This document shows, in pieces, positions 17,310 through 27,265 of a stretch of 64,000 nucleotides of DNA. The stretch's first letter is position 1, and the number at the start of each line of letters is the position of its first letter. The position numbers and the translations under genes were made by a program. Below the pieces are notes generated by a model, which worked only from the letters and a program-made list of their open reading frames with translations, made no database searches and had not been told where the DNA came from. The stretch covers positions 1,922,001-1,986,000 of the forward strand of contig NZ_CP010817.1 of the NCBI RefSeq assembly GCF_000833025.1, in the 5' to 3' direction. This DNA comes from Myroides profundi. Lineage in GTDB: Bacteria > Bacteroidota > Bacteroidia > Flavobacteriales > Flavobacteriaceae.

Positions 17310-18077
17310 ATGAAAATTTTAATATCGCCTGCTAAGAGTTTAGATTATACAACAGCAGTGCCTGTAGAGAAAGCTACAAAGGCTTCATTCATCAAAGAAT
17401 CAAAAGTGATTAATGAAGTATTGCAATCTAAAACTCCGATGGATTTAGAAGTTTTAATGAAGATTTCTAACAATTTAGCTGAGTTGAATTGGAAGAGAAA
17501 TCAAGAGAGAGCTTTTGTGAAAAAAGCAGGAAAGGAAAAAGACTTTAAGCAAGCAGTTTTTGCTTTTAACGGAGACGTTTATGCAGGATTAGATGCTTAT
17601 AGCTTAACATCAGATAAGATAGAAGTATTACAAGAAAAATTGAGAATATTATCAGGTCTTTATGGCTTGTTAAAACCTTTGGACGAAATAGAACCATATC
17701 GTTTAGAAATGGGAACTAAGATGGCTGTAGGAGCAAATGCAAACCTATACGAGTTTTGGAAGCCTATTCTAGCAGAAGCTCTAAATAAAGAAATGAAACA
17801 AGGTGAGTTGTTAATCAACTTAGCGAGTAATGAATACTTTAGTGCGATTGATAAAAAAGCGATAAAAGGCACCATAGTAACACCTGATTTTAAAGAATTA
17901 AGAGATGGTAAACTTAAAACAATCAGCTTCTATGCTAAAAAAGCAAGAGGAATGATGGTGCGCTATATCATAGACAATAATGTGAATGATATAGAGGGGT
18001 TGAAGAAGTTTAATGTGGATGGGTATGCGTGGAGTGAAACTGATTCTAAGGGTAATAATTTAGTGTTTACAAGATAA
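17310..18077 (+). CDS. yaaA: Peroxide stress protein YaaA (DUF328)
   Basis: A 255-residue protein matching YaaA over its full length: MKILISPAKSLDY at the start, FNGDVYAGLDA (about residues 89-99), LRILSGLYGLLKPLDEIEPYRLEMG (positions ~112-136) and LASNEYFSAI. YaaA limits free iron and DNA damage during hydrogen peroxide stress in E. coli; its chemistry is unclear. It is a cytoplasmic protein. hutH starts 27 bases after its stop and probably shares the transcript, an arrangement without an obvious functional reason. Confidence 0.93.
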   Translation: MKILISPAKSLDYTTAVPVEKATKASFIKESKVINEVLQSKTPMDLEVLMKISNNLAELNWKRNQERAFVKKAGKEKDFKQAVFAFNGDVYAGLDAYSLTSDKIEVLQEKLRILSGLYGLLKPLDEIEPYRLEMGTKMAVGANANLYEFWKPILAEALNKEMKQGELLINLASNEYFSAIDKKAIKGTIVTPDFKELRDGKLKTISFYAKKARGMMVRYIIDNNVNDIEGLKKFNVDGYAWSETDSKGNNLVFTR

Positions 18078-18104
18078 AATTTTATATACCACCAATATAC
18101 AAAT

Positions 18105-19607
18105 ATGGAATTAGTACATTATATTACTTCAGATGTGTTTACAATCGAGAAGTTAAATGAGATTTTAACTCAAGGTCAAAAAATACAGCTATCTGAAGAA
18201 GCAAGAGCGAATATTGTGAATTGTCGTATGTATCTAGACGATAAAATGGCTAAACAAGCTGATCCTATCTATGGGATTAATACAGGGTTTGGTTCATTGT
18301 GTAACGTTAAAATAGACAATGATAATTTGTCTCAATTGCAAGAAAACTTAATGATGTCTCACGCTTGTGGAACAGGAGAGATTGTTCCTGAAGAGATCGT
18401 TAAGATTATGTTGTTGCTAAAAGTAAAATCACTTAGTTATGGTAACTCTGGGGTTCAATTAGAAACAGTAGAGAGATTGATTGATTTCTTTAATAATGAT
18501 ATTCTTCCTGTAGTTTATAATCAAGGTTCTTTAGGAGCATCAGGAGATCTATCTCCATTAGCTCACTTGACATTGCCATTGATTGGAGAAGGGGAAGTGT
18601 TCTGTGATGGGTTTAGACAACCAGCTAATAAGGTGCTAGCTAATCATGGATGGGAACCTATAAAATTAAAATCAAAAGAAGGGTTAGCACTGTTAAATGG
18701 AACTCAGTTTATGAGTGCTTATGGATGCTATATTCTTTTAAAGTCAAAGAAATTATCTTATTTGGCAGATGTAATTGGAGCGATTTCATTAGAAGGGTTT
18801 GATGGTAGAATAGAACCATTTAATGAGTTAATTCACTATGTAAGACCTCATAAAGGACAGATAGAGACAGCGCAATTCTTCAATGAAGTTTTAGAGGGGT
18901 CTGAGTTGATTAGTCGTCCTAAAGAGCATGTACAAGATCCATATTCATTCAGATGTATACCTCAAGTGCATGGAGCGTCAAAAGATGCGATCGATTATGT
19001 GAATCGCGTGTTTAAAACAGAGATTAACTCTGTGACAGATAACCCAAATGTGTTTTATAAAGACGATATTATCGTTTCTGGAGGTAATTTCCACGGACAG
19101 CCTTTAGCATTAGCGTTAGATTTCTTAGGAATTGCTTTAGCTGAATTGGGAAGTATTTCTGAGCGTAGAACTTATCAATTGATTTCAGGACTTAGAGGTT
19201 TACCAGCATTCTTAGTGTCTAATCCAGGTTTAAACTCAGGGTTTATGATTCCTCAGTATACGGCGGCGAGTATTGTAAGTCAGAATAAACAATTAGCAAC
19301 TCCAGCAAGTGTGGACAGTATCGTGTCAAGTAATGGACAAGAAGATCACGTAAGTATGGGGGCTAATGGGGCTACAAAGACGCTTCGTATAGTAGATAAT
19401 TTAGAGCGCATTCTAGCTATAGAATTGATGAATGCGGCTCAAGCATTAGAGTTCAGAAGACCTGCGAAATCAAGTGAGTTCATTGAATCTTTCTTGAAAA
19501 TTTATAGAGAAGAGGTTTCTTTTGTAGATGTTGATCGCATTTTACATTACGATATAGAAAAGTCAATAGCATTCTTAAATTCATTTCAAATAGATTTAGA
19601 AGCTTAA
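18105..19607 (+). CDS. hutH: Histidine ammonia-lyase (HAL/PAL family)
   Basis: The 500-residue protein shows the hallmark Ala145-Ser146-Gly147 triad in GSLGASGDLSPLAHL that forms the MIO cofactor, plus YGINTGFGSL (about residues 57-66), LLNGTQ and SGGNFHGQPLAL. Histidine ammonia-lyase converts histidine to urocanate and ammonia (EC 4.3.1.3). Other hut genes (hutU, hutI, hutG) are not in the window, so the pathway is either elsewhere or this enzyme acts alone; some flavobacterial homologues use other aromatic amino acids. Confidence 0.9.
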   Translation: MELVHYITSDVFTIEKLNEILTQGQKIQLSEEARANIVNCRMYLDDKMAKQADPIYGINTGFGSLCNVKIDNDNLSQLQENLMMSHACGTGEIVPEEIVKIMLLLKVKSLSYGNSGVQLETVERLIDFFNNDILPVVYNQGSLGASGDLSPLAHLTLPLIGEGEVFCDGFRQPANKVLANHGWEPIKLKSKEGLALLNGTQFMSAYGCYILLKSKKLSYLADVIGAISLEGFDGRIEPFNELIHYVRPHKGQIETAQFFNEVLEGSELISRPKEHVQDPYSFRCIPQVHGASKDAIDYVNRVFKTEINSVTDNPNVFYKDDIIVSGGNFHGQPLALALDFLGIALAELGSISERRTYQLISGLRGLPAFLVSNPGLNSGFMIPQYTAASIVSQNKQLATPASVDSIVSSNGQEDHVSMGANGATKTLRIVDNLERILAIELMNAAQALEFRRPAKSSEFIESFLKIYREEVSFVDVDRILHYDIEKSIAFLNSFQIDLEA

Positions 19608-19637
19608 GACTTATAAAATTATAGAAATATTAGGATT

Positions 19638-19676
19638 AACCGCATCTTTCTTTCTAAAAGGGGTGCGGTTTTTTTA
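19638..19676 (+). terminator. Rho-independent terminator after hutH
   Basis: AACCGCA (19638-19644) pairs with TGCGGTT (19664-19670), flanked by further weak pairs, followed by a T run. Confidence 0.8.
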
Positions 19677-19719
19677 ATATATATGCTATATTTGTATACG
19701 TTTATAAAAATGATTCTCA

Positions 19720-20958
19720 TTGGCCAACATTAATAAACTTAAAATCCTAAATGATCCTATTTATGGATTCATTTCTATACCAAATTCTTTGGTATATGAC
19801 TTAATTGAACACCCTTATTTTCAACGATTGAGAAGAATCTCTCAAATGGGAGTATCTTATCTAGTATACCCTGGTGCTCATCACACTCGTTTTCATCATG
19901 CTTTAGGTTGTATGCATTTAATGCAAAAAGCGGTACAAGTTTTGCGCTTTAAGAATGTAGAGATTTCTGAGGATGAAGAAAATGCTTTATATGTAGCTAT
20001 TTTGCTTCATGATATAGGGCATGGACCTTTCTCTCACGCTATGGAAGAAAGTATCGTAGAAGGAGTGCACCACGAAGAGATTTCAATCTTGTTTATGAAT
20101 CGTTTAAACAAAGAGTTTGAAGGGAAGTTAGATTTAGCAATCAAGATATTTAAAGGCGAATACCACCGTAAGTTTATGTTGCAATTGATTTCAGGTCAAT
20201 TGGATATGGATCGTATGGATTATCTAAAAAGAGATAGTTTCTACAGTGGAGTAGCGGAAGGGAATATTAACTCAGAGCGCTTAATTCAGATGTTGAATGT
20301 AGTGAATGATGAGTTAGTTGTGGAAAAGAAAGGAATTTATTCTGTAGAGATGTTTTTGATCGCACGTCGTTTAATGTATTGGCAAGCGTATCTACACAAG
20401 ACAAGTGTATGTGCAGAGCTAATTCTAGTACGAGTGTTAAAAAGAGCAAAAGAATTAACTCATAAAGGAGTAGAGTTATGGTGTAGTGAATCGTTGCAAT
20501 TCTTTTTAAAGAATCAGATAGAAGAAGGAGATTTTGATCAAGTCGGATTAGAGAAATTTGCACTATTAGACGATTCAGATATACTAGGAGCACTTAAGTC
20601 ATGGCAGTTTCACAATGACTTTATTTTGTCAGAATTGAGTAAAATGATTATTAATAGGGAGCTATTACGCATTGAATTCGTCTCAGATAAAGAGGAAACA
20701 AAGTTAAAGTTAAATAATATGTCAGATAAAGTCTCTAAGAAATATTCTATTTCTAATGAAGCCTCTAAATATTTTGTGTTTAAAGGTAAAATGGAGAATC
20801 AAGCGTATAGTAAAGATAAAGAGCCAATTATGATACTTAAAAAAGATGGGACAACAAAAGATGTGTTATCGGTATCAGATGAACTAAACTTAAAATCATT
20901 GACGAAAGTGGTGACAAAGTATTTTGTTTGTTATCCAAAAAACGTTTTTGAAAGTTAA
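19720..20958 (+). CDS. HD-domain phosphohydrolase (dGTPase/SAMHD1-like)
   Basis: The 412-residue protein has the metal-binding HD set: HHTRFHHALG (about residues 53-62), LLHDIGHGPFSHAMEE (about 94-109) and a later QLDMDRMDYLKRDS (about 166-179), as in the dGTPase/SAMHD1-like branch. Such enzymes hydrolyse dNTPs or other nucleotides in the cytoplasm. The start must be the TTG at 19720: a TGA lies three codons upstream in frame and the protein already starts in the conserved region. TATATTTG at 19687-19694 is a possible -7 box. It lies 30 bases before lpxD, as in many Flavobacteriaceae. Confidence 0.9.
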   Translation: MANINKLKILNDPIYGFISIPNSLVYDLIEHPYFQRLRRISQMGVSYLVYPGAHHTRFHHALGCMHLMQKAVQVLRFKNVEISEDEENALYVAILLHDIGHGPFSHAMEESIVEGVHHEEISILFMNRLNKEFEGKLDLAIKIFKGEYHRKFMLQLISGQLDMDRMDYLKRDSFYSGVAEGNINSERLIQMLNVVNDELVVEKKGIYSVEMFLIARRLMYWQAYLHKTSVCAELILVRVLKRAKELTHKGVELWCSESLQFFLKNQIEEGDFDQVGLEKFALLDDSDILGALKSWQFHNDFILSELSKMIINRELLRIEFVSDKEETKLKLNNMSDKVSKKYSISNEASKYFVFKGKMENQAYSKDKEPIMILKKDGTTKDVLSVSDELNLKSLTKVVTKYFVCYPKNVFES

Positions 20959-20975
20959 ATTTCAATTATATTTTA

Positions 20976-20983
20976 TATTTTTG
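20976..20983 (+). promoter_or_regulatory. Candidate -7 box just upstream of lpxD
   Basis: TATTTTTG ends five bases before the lpxD ATG. If used, transcription would begin at or next to the start codon, giving a leaderless mRNA. A TTG at 20948-20950 is 25 bases upstream, a little too far. Confidence 0.35.
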
Positions 20984-20988
20984 CCTCG

Positions 20989-22011
20989 ATGAAAATAGCA
21001 GCAGAACAAATAGCGTCAGTATTAGAAGGAGAGATTGTAGGAAACCCTACAATTGAAGTAAGTACATTAGCTAAGATAGAGGAAGGGACAGAAGGGTCTA
21101 TTTCTTTTTTAGCAAATCCTAAATACGTACACCATATATATACAACAAATGCCTCTGTGGTTATCGTTAATAAAACGTTCGAACCAGAGCATCCTATCAC
21201 AGCAACTTTAATTAAAGTAGATGATGCATATAAGGCATTCTCTAAATTATTAGAGTATTACAATCAAGTGAAATTAATGAAATCGGGAATCGAGCAACCT
21301 TCAGTTATTTCAGAAGGAGTAGAGTATGGTGATGATTTATATTTAGGAAGCTTTGCTTATATTGGTAAGAATGTAAAGATCGGTAATAACGTAAAAATAT
21401 ATCCAAATACATTTGTAGGAGATAATGTGCGCATTGGAGATAATACAGTATTATTTGCAGGAGTTCGTATCTATTCAGAGACTGTAATCGGAGCGAATTG
21501 TACTTTTCATGCAGGAGTAATTATTGGTTCTGATGGATTTGGTTTTGCACCTAATCCTGATGGGACATTTAATAAAGTTCCTCAGATAGGTAATGTTATT
21601 ATTGAAGATAATGTAGAGATAGGAGCTGCTTCGACAATCGATAGAGCTACACTAGGATCTACTATCATTCGCAAAGGAGTAAAACTAGACAATCAAATAC
21701 AGATAGCACATAATGTAGAGATAGGTGAGAACACTGTGATCGCTTCTCAAACAGGAGTGGCAGGCTCTACAAAGATTGGGAAAAACTGTATGATAGGAGG
21801 GCAAGTAGGAATAGTAGGACATTTAACAATAGGTGATAATGTGCGTATTCAGGCTCAGTCTGGTGTGACTAAGAATCTAGAGAATGGTGCAGCTGTGCAA
21901 GGTAGCCCTGCATTGCCACATAATGAATTCTTGAAATCATATAGCTACTTTAAGAACTTCTCAAAGATAGCTAGTGATATTGAATCAATTAAAAAGAAAA
22001 TAAACGAATAG
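20989..22011 (+). CDS. lpxD: UDP-3-O-acylglucosamine N-acyltransferase LpxD
   Basis: A 340-residue enzyme with the LpxD layout: an N-terminal uridine-binding domain (residues 1-~100) and a left-handed beta-helix of hexapeptide repeats (about 110-310; IGxNVKI-type units). The catalytic His is expected in QIAHNVEIGE (about residues 240-249), and GSDGFGFAP is typical. It adds the second 3-hydroxyacyl chain from acyl-ACP in lipid A synthesis. It opens a tight cluster with lpxC/fabZ (30 bases on), lpxA, efp and a second LpxD-like gene. Confidence 0.95.
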   Translation: MKIAAEQIASVLEGEIVGNPTIEVSTLAKIEEGTEGSISFLANPKYVHHIYTTNASVVIVNKTFEPEHPITATLIKVDDAYKAFSKLLEYYNQVKLMKSGIEQPSVISEGVEYGDDLYLGSFAYIGKNVKIGNNVKIYPNTFVGDNVRIGDNTVLFAGVRIYSETVIGANCTFHAGVIIGSDGFGFAPNPDGTFNKVPQIGNVIIEDNVEIGAASTIDRATLGSTIIRKGVKLDNQIQIAHNVEIGENTVIASQTGVAGSTKIGKNCMIGGQVGIVGHLTIGDNVRIQAQSGVTKNLENGAAVQGSPALPHNEFLKSYSYFKNFSKIASDIESIKKKINE

Positions 22012-22041
22012 CCTTTTCAAAATACTTAAAGAAATTTAATT

Positions 22042-23436
22042 ATGGTTAAACAAAAAACCATCCAGAATGAGGTAACTCTTAGTGGTGTTGGATTACATAC
22101 AGGTCAATTGGTGACAATGACTTTAAAACCAGCTCCTATTAATAATGGGTTTACTTTTGTACGTTTGGATTTAGAAGGGCATCCAATTATAGAAGCGGAT
22201 GCTAATTATGTTGTGAATACACAACGTGGTACAAACCTTGAAAAAAAGGGAGTTAAAATACAAACAACAGAGCATGTTTTGGCAGCTTTTGTAGGATGTG
22301 ATTTAGATAATGTTATCATTGAGTTAAATGCATCTGAGCCTCCTATTATGGATGGGTCTTCTAAATACTTTGTTGAAGCAGTTGAAAAAGCAGGTATCGT
22401 AGAACAAGACGCTGAACGTGAAGAGTACATCGTAAAAGAAGTTATTTCTTTTGTAGATGAACAAACGGGAAGTGAAATAATCGTTATGCCTTCTGATAGT
22501 TACCAAGTGACTGCAATGGTTGATTTTGGTACTAAAGTATTAGGTACACAGAATGCTACATTGAAATCAATGTCTGACTTTAAAGAAGAGATTTCTGAAG
22601 CACGTACTTTTAGTTTCTTACACGAGCTAGAAGCATTACTTGCGAATGGATTGATTAAAGGAGGAGATTTAAATAATGCTATTGTTTATGTAGATAAGGA
22701 TATATCTCCAGAAACAATGGAACACCTTAAAAAAGCATTTGGCAAAGAAGAAATTGCTGTTAAGCCAAATGGAGTTTTAGATAACTTAACATTACACTAT
22801 CCTAATGAAGCTGCACGTCACAAATTACTTGATGTAATTGGAGATTTAGCTTTAATAGGAACAAGAATTAGAGGTAAAGTTATTGCAAATAAACCAGGAC
22901 ATTCAGTGAATACTAATTTTGCTAAGAAAATGTCTAAGATTATTCGCAATGAAAAGCGTAACCAAGTTCCATCTTATGATTTACATGCAGAACCATTAAT
23001 GGATGTAAATAAAATTATGGCTTTATTACCTCACAGACCTCCGTTTTTATTAGTTGATAAGATTTTGGAGATGTCTGATAAGCATGTAGTAGGACTTAAG
23101 AATGTAACGATGAATGAACCATTCTTCGTAGGACATTTCCCTGGTGCACCAGTTATGCCAGGAGTTCTTATCTGTGAAGCGATGGCTCAGTCAGGAGGGA
23201 TTCTTATCCTAAGTACTGTACCAGATCCAGAGAACTACCTTACTTATTTTATGAAGATGGATAATGTGAAGTTTAAAAATAAAGTACACCCTGGTGATAC
23301 TTTAGTGTTTAAATTAGAGCTTATTACACCAATAAGAAGAGGGATATGTCATATGCAAGGATATGCGTATGCCAATGGAAAATTAGTAGCTGAGGCTGAA
23401 TTAATGGCTCAGATTTCAAAAATAACAAATAACTAA
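22042..23436 (+). CDS. lpxC/fabZ: Bifunctional LpxC deacetylase / FabZ dehydratase
   Basis: The 464-residue fusion is typical of Bacteroidota. Residues ~1-300 are LpxC (zinc UDP-3-O-acyl-GlcNAc deacetylase): GVGLHTGQ, TTEHVLAAF with a zinc His, and HKLLDVIGDLALIG with the other zinc ligands. Residues ~315-464 are FabZ (3-hydroxyacyl-ACP dehydratase): LLPHRPPFLLVDKI, active-site GHFPGAPVMPGVL and EAMAQSGG. It couples the committed step of lipid A synthesis to fatty acid synthesis. lpxA begins 4 bases after its stop. Confidence 0.97.
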   Translation: MVKQKTIQNEVTLSGVGLHTGQLVTMTLKPAPINNGFTFVRLDLEGHPIIEADANYVVNTQRGTNLEKKGVKIQTTEHVLAAFVGCDLDNVIIELNASEPPIMDGSSKYFVEAVEKAGIVEQDAEREEYIVKEVISFVDEQTGSEIIVMPSDSYQVTAMVDFGTKVLGTQNATLKSMSDFKEEISEARTFSFLHELEALLANGLIKGGDLNNAIVYVDKDISPETMEHLKKAFGKEEIAVKPNGVLDNLTLHYPNEAARHKLLDVIGDLALIGTRIRGKVIANKPGHSVNTNFAKKMSKIIRNEKRNQVPSYDLHAEPLMDVNKIMALLPHRPPFLLVDKILEMSDKHVVGLKNVTMNEPFFVGHFPGAPVMPGVLICEAMAQSGGILILSTVPDPENYLTYFMKMDNVKFKNKVHPGDTLVFKLELITPIRRGICHMQGYAYANGKLVAEAELMAQISKITNN

Positions 23437-23440
23437 GAAT

Positions 23441-24226
23441 ATGAATCAGCCTTTAGCATATGTACATCCTGGAGCTAAAATAGCTAGAAATGTTGTTATA
23501 GAACCTTTTACAACCATTCATAATAATGTTGAAATAGGGGAAGGAACATGGATAGGATCAAATGTTACTATCATGGAAGGAGCTCGCATCGGAAAGAATT
23601 GTAAGATTTTTCCTGGAGCAGTTATTTCAGCAGAACCACAAGATTTAAAATTCGAAGGAGAAGTTACAACAGTTGAGATAGGTGATAATACAACTATTAG
23701 AGAATGTGTAACAATCAATAGAGGAACAAAAGATAGATATAAAACAGTAATTGGAGAAAACTGTCTTATCCAAGCATACAGCCATATCGCTCATGACTGT
23801 ATCGTAGGGAATAACTGTATTTTTTCTAACTCTAGTACTTTAGCTGGACACGTTACTATAGGAGATTATGTTGTATTAGCAGGATTAGTTGCTGTACATC
23901 AATTCTGTACTATCGGATCACATTCATTTGTGACTGGAGGTACTTTAGTACGTAAAGACGTTCCTCCTTATATTAAGGCAGCACGTGAACCTATTTCTTA
24001 TGCTGGTATTAACTCAGTAGGATTGAGAAGAAGAGGGTATTCTCCAGAGAAAATTAGAGAGATTCAAGAAATCTATCGTATTTTATATCAAAAGAACTAT
24101 AATACAAGTCAAGCACTTGAAATTATAGAGGCAGATATGGAAGCAACTCCAGAAAGAGATGAAGTTTTAATGTTTATCCGTAATTCATCAAGAGGAATTA
24201 TGAGAGGATATTCAGGAATATATTAG
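23441..24226 (+). CDS. lpxA: UDP-N-acetylglucosamine acyltransferase LpxA
   Basis: A 261-residue hexapeptide-repeat enzyme: the beta-helix covers residues ~1-185, with the catalytic His region AYSHIAHDCIVGN (about 109-121) and the HQFCTIGSHSF motif (about 144-154), then an alpha-helical tail (RRRGYSPEKIREI). It moves a 3-hydroxyacyl chain from ACP to the 3-OH of UDP-GlcNAc, the first lipid A step, in the cytoplasm. It is 4 bases behind lpxC/fabZ and 22 before efp. Confidence 0.96.
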   Translation: MNQPLAYVHPGAKIARNVVIEPFTTIHNNVEIGEGTWIGSNVTIMEGARIGKNCKIFPGAVISAEPQDLKFEGEVTTVEIGDNTTIRECVTINRGTKDRYKTVIGENCLIQAYSHIAHDCIVGNNCIFSNSSTLAGHVTIGDYVVLAGLVAVHQFCTIGSHSFVTGGTLVRKDVPPYIKAAREPISYAGINSVGLRRRGYSPEKIREIQEIYRILYQKNYNTSQALEIIEADMEATPERDEVLMFIRNSSRGIMRGYSGIY

Positions 24227-24248
24227 TAATACTAAATAAATTAAAAGA

Positions 24249-24815
24249 ATGGCAACAACAGCTGATATTAGAAATGGTTTATGTATCCAATACAACAATG
24301 ATATTTATAAAATTGTTGAGTTTTTACACGTTAAACCTGGAAAAGGGCCTGCATTTGTTAGAACTAAAATGAGAAGCGTTACTAATGGAAGAGTATTAGA
24401 GAATACTTTTTCTGCTGGTCACAAAATCGATACTGTAAGAGTAGAAACACATAAATTCCAATATTTATACCCAGAGGGAGATCAGTTCCACTTCATGAAT
24501 GTTGAGACTTATGAGCAAATTACGCTTTTAAAAGACGTATTAGATGCTCCAGAATTATTAAAAGAAGGAGAAACTGTAATGGTTCAAATTAATTCAGATA
24601 CTGAATTACCATTAGCAGTAGATATGCCTGCTTCTGTAATTCTAGAAGTAACTTATACTGAGCCAGGAGTAAAAGGAAACACAGCTACAAATGCTACAAA
24701 ACCTGCTACTGTTGAAACTGGTGCTATTGTCAATGTACCTTTATTCATCAACGAAGGTGATAAAATCAAGATTGATACATCAAACAGCGCTTATATGGAG
24801 CGTATTAAGGAGTAA
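24249..24815 (+). CDS. efp: Translation elongation factor P
   Basis: A 188-residue EF-P with three beta domains. The tip loop HVKPGKGPAFVRTKMRSV (about residues 27-44) carries the Lys that is often modified in EF-P, and the C-terminal INEGDKIKIDTSNSAYMERI is characteristic. It helps ribosomes through proline runs. Its place inside the lpx cluster is the common flavobacterial order. No modification enzyme (EpmA/B, EarP) is present in the window. Confidence 0.97.
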   Translation: MATTADIRNGLCIQYNNDIYKIVEFLHVKPGKGPAFVRTKMRSVTNGRVLENTFSAGHKIDTVRVETHKFQYLYPEGDQFHFMNVETYEQITLLKDVLDAPELLKEGETVMVQINSDTELPLAVDMPASVILEVTYTEPGVKGNTATNATKPATVETGAIVNVPLFINEGDKIKIDTSNSAYMERIKE

Positions 24816-24835
24816 TCACTTTATAACGAAGTAAG

Positions 24836-25771
24836 ATGCGTTTTGCAAAAGCTCAAGATTTACAAACAATAGCAGAGATTATCGGATGTAAATTTGTTGG
24901 AGATTCTAGTTTTCCAGTTTATGGAATGAACGAGATTCACGTTGTTCAAGAAGGTGAAATCGTTTTTGTGGATCACCCAAAATATTATGATAAAGCTTTA
25001 AATTCTAATGCGACGATCATTTTAATTAATAAAGATGTAGAGTGCCCAGAAGGTAAGGCTTTATTGATATCTGATGATCCGTTTAGAGATTTTAATAAAT
25101 TATCTAAGTTCTTTAACCCATTTAAACCAGCAACTGAGGTACAAGCTAAAGATGCTATTATCGGGGAAGGAACAATCATTCAACCTAATGTATTCATTGG
25201 TCATAATGTAGTGATTGGTAAAAATTGTGTTATTCATCCTAACGTAGTTTTATATGATGGAACTACTATAGGGGATAATGTGGTTATTCATGCTGGAGCT
25301 ATACTAGGTGCTGATGCGTTCTACTATAAAAAGAGACCAGAAGGATTTGATCCATTAGTGTCTTGTGGTAGAGTAGTTATCGAAGATAACGTAGGTATCG
25401 GTGCTGCATGTACTATAGATAGAGGTGTGACAGGAGATACTACTATTAAAGAGGGAGCTAAAATAGATAATCAAGTTCACATCGGACATGATACTGTAGT
25501 AGGTGTACGTTCTTTAATAGCGGCTCAATGTGGTATAGCTGGTTGTGTGGTAATAGAAGATGAAGTAACACTATGGGGACAAGTAGGTACTACAAGTGGT
25601 ATCACTATTGGAACTAAAGCTGTTGTTTTAGCTCAATCTGGAGTGTCAAAATCGTTAGCTGGAGGTAAGGTTTATTTCGGTTATCCTGCAGAGGAATCAA
25701 GAGATAAATTAAAGCAATTAGCTAGCATTAAGAGAATACCAGAATTAGTAGAGAAAACTAAGCATTTATAG
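24836..25771 (+). CDS. LpxD-like N-acyltransferase, second copy
   Basis: A 311-residue hexapeptide-repeat protein with an LpxD-type N-terminal domain ([16 protein letters not shown], about residues 41-56) and beta-helix; the likely catalytic His is in [12 protein letters not shown] (about residues 213-224). It is shorter than the lpxD at 20989 and differs at [17 protein letters not shown], where LpxD has GSDGFGFAPNPDG. Such paralogues are usually annotated as LpxD but may act on another nucleotide sugar. It is 20 bases behind efp and ends the cluster. Confidence 0.88.
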   Translation: MRFAKAQDLQTIAEIIGCKFVGDSSFPVYGMNEIHVVQEGEIVFVDHPKYYDKALNSNATIILINKDVECPEGKALLISDDPFRDFNKLSKFFNPFKPATEVQAKDAIIGEGTIIQPNVFIGHNVVIGKNCVIHPNVVLYDGTTIGDNVVIHAGAILGADAFYYKKRPEGFDPLVSCGRVVIEDNVGIGAACTIDRGVTGDTTIKEGAKIDNQVHIGHDTVVGVRSLIAAQCGIAGCVVIEDEVTLWGQVGTTSGITIGTKAVVLAQSGVSKSLAGGKVYFGYPAEESRDKLKQLASIKRIPELVEKTKHL

Positions 25772-25935
25772 TATTTGACATTAGTGTCTGACATAAATCA
25801 GGTTTCTTGAGATTGAAAACAAAGAATGTTATTAATTAATCAATTAATCTTACTTATAAGGGGGTAAAAAGTTTTAATAGTAATTAGAATTGTTTATTTT
25901 TGTGTAAGTAAGTTTAAATAAATAAAAACAAGATC

Positions 25936-26808
25936 ATGAGTGTTTTAGTAAATAAAGATTCAAAAATAATCGTTCAGGGATTTACTGGAAGTGAAGGTAC
26001 ATTCCACGCTTCACAAATGATTGAGTACGGAACAAACGTAGTAGGTGGTGTAACTCCAGGAAAAGGTGGAACTACTCACTTAGAGCGTCCAGTATTCAAC
26101 ACAGTTTCAGAAGCTGTAGAAAAAGCAGGTGCTGATACTTCTATTATTTTCGTACCACCAGCATTTGCTGCTGACGCTATAATGGAAGCTGCTGATGCAG
26201 GTATCAAAGTTATTATCTGTATTACAGAAGGTATTCCAGTAGCGGAAATGATCAAAGCTTACGACTATATCAAAGGTAGAGACTGTAGATTAGTTGGACC
26301 TAACTGTCCAGGAGTTATTACTCCAGGTGAAGCTAAAGTTGGTATTATGCCAGGTTTCGTTTTCAAAAAAGGTACAGTTGGAATCGTTTCTAAATCAGGA
26401 ACTTTAACTTATGAGGCTGCTGATCAAGTTGTAAAACAAGGTTTAGGAATTACTACAGCTATCGGAATTGGTGGTGACCCAATCATTGGAACAACTACTA
26501 AAGAGGCTGTACAATTATTAATGGCTGATCCAGAAACTGAAGCAATCATTATGATTGGTGAGATTGGTGGTCAATTAGAAGCTGATGCTGCTCGTTGGAT
26601 TAAAGAAAATGGTAATAAAAAACCAGTTATCGGATTCATCGCTGGAGAAACTGCTCCTAAAGGAAGAACAATGGGACACGCTGGTGCTATCGTAGGAGGA
26701 GCTGATGATACAGCTGCTGCTAAGAAACGTATCATGAGCGAATGTGGAATCCACGTTGTAGATTCTCCTGCTGAGATCGGGAAAAAAGTAAAAGAAGTTT
26801 TAGGATAA
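25936..26808 (+). CDS. sucD: Succinyl-CoA synthetase alpha subunit
   Basis: The 290-residue subunit has the CoA-binding Rossmann start ([19 protein letters not shown], residues 11-29), GPNCPGVI, and the phosphorylated-His loop GHAGAIVGG (about residues 245-253). With the beta subunit (sucC, not in the window) it makes succinate and ATP/GTP from succinyl-CoA in the TCA cycle. Codons are clearly biased, as in a highly expressed gene. TATTTTTG at 25895-25902 could be its -7 box. Confidence 0.97.
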   Translation: MSVLVNKDSKIIVQGFTGSEGTFHASQMIEYGTNVVGGVTPGKGGTTHLERPVFNTVSEAVEKAGADTSIIFVPPAFAADAIMEAADAGIKVIICITEGIPVAEMIKAYDYIKGRDCRLVGPNCPGVITPGEAKVGIMPGFVFKKGTVGIVSKSGTLTYEAADQVVKQGLGITTAIGIGGDPIIGTTTKEAVQLLMADPETEAIIMIGEIGGQLEADAARWIKENGNKKPVIGFIAGETAPKGRTMGHAGAIVGGADDTAAAKKRIMSECGIHVVDSPAEIGKKVKEVLG

Positions 26809-26834
26809 TTTTATTCTAAAATAAGAAAATAAAG

Positions 26835-26867
26835 AAGGCCTATACATATAATGTATAGGCCTTTTTG
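26835..26867 (+). terminator. Rho-independent terminator after sucD
   Basis: Perfect 13-bp stem (26835-26847 with 26851-26863) with a 3-nt loop and T run. Confidence 0.93.
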
Positions 26868-27233
26868 ATTAGAATATACTTGGCTATATTTTCAATATTT
26901 CGGACTACTCATCATATTTTTTTAAATATCGCTTTTATGAGGGACTATCTATTTAGAATATTTAGTTCTGATATCATAAATTATACTTAACTAGATATTA
27001 AAAAATAAGTATGTTTTAAATAATTTATTTATTATGTTGTATTTAGTTTTGTAAATTAACAGAATAAAAAATTAATCCATTTAAATGATGGGAGTATTTG
27101 TGCTAATAAAAATCTTATGTATATTGTGATGCGCTTACAAAATAAGTAGAAGGATTCACCTTTATACTAGTAAGCCTTGATTTAGAACCCTAACCAAACT
27201 ATAACTATAACAATTGAAAGATTGTTTTATTTC
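26868..27233. other. 366-bp AT-rich intergenic stretch, nothing firm
   Basis: Between the sucD terminator and the terminator of the lipase gene. A TAGTTTTG box (27044-27051) and a 14-codon hydrophobic reading frame starting at 27085 are present, but neither has enough support to call a promoter or peptide gene. Confidence 0.4.
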
Positions 27234-27265
27234 AAAAAGAGACTCTATTAAGAGTCTCTTTTTTT
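27234..27265. terminator. Terminator at the 3' end of the lipase gene
   Basis: Perfect 13-bp stem (27234-27246 with 27251-27263), T-rich on both sides, directly at the stop codon of the minus-strand lipase gene. Confidence 0.88.

Noticed and set aside
27085..27129. 14-codon hydrophobic frame with a TAGTTTTG box upstream
   Set aside because: Too short to tell from chance and no paired TTG box or repeat structure of a type I toxin locus.
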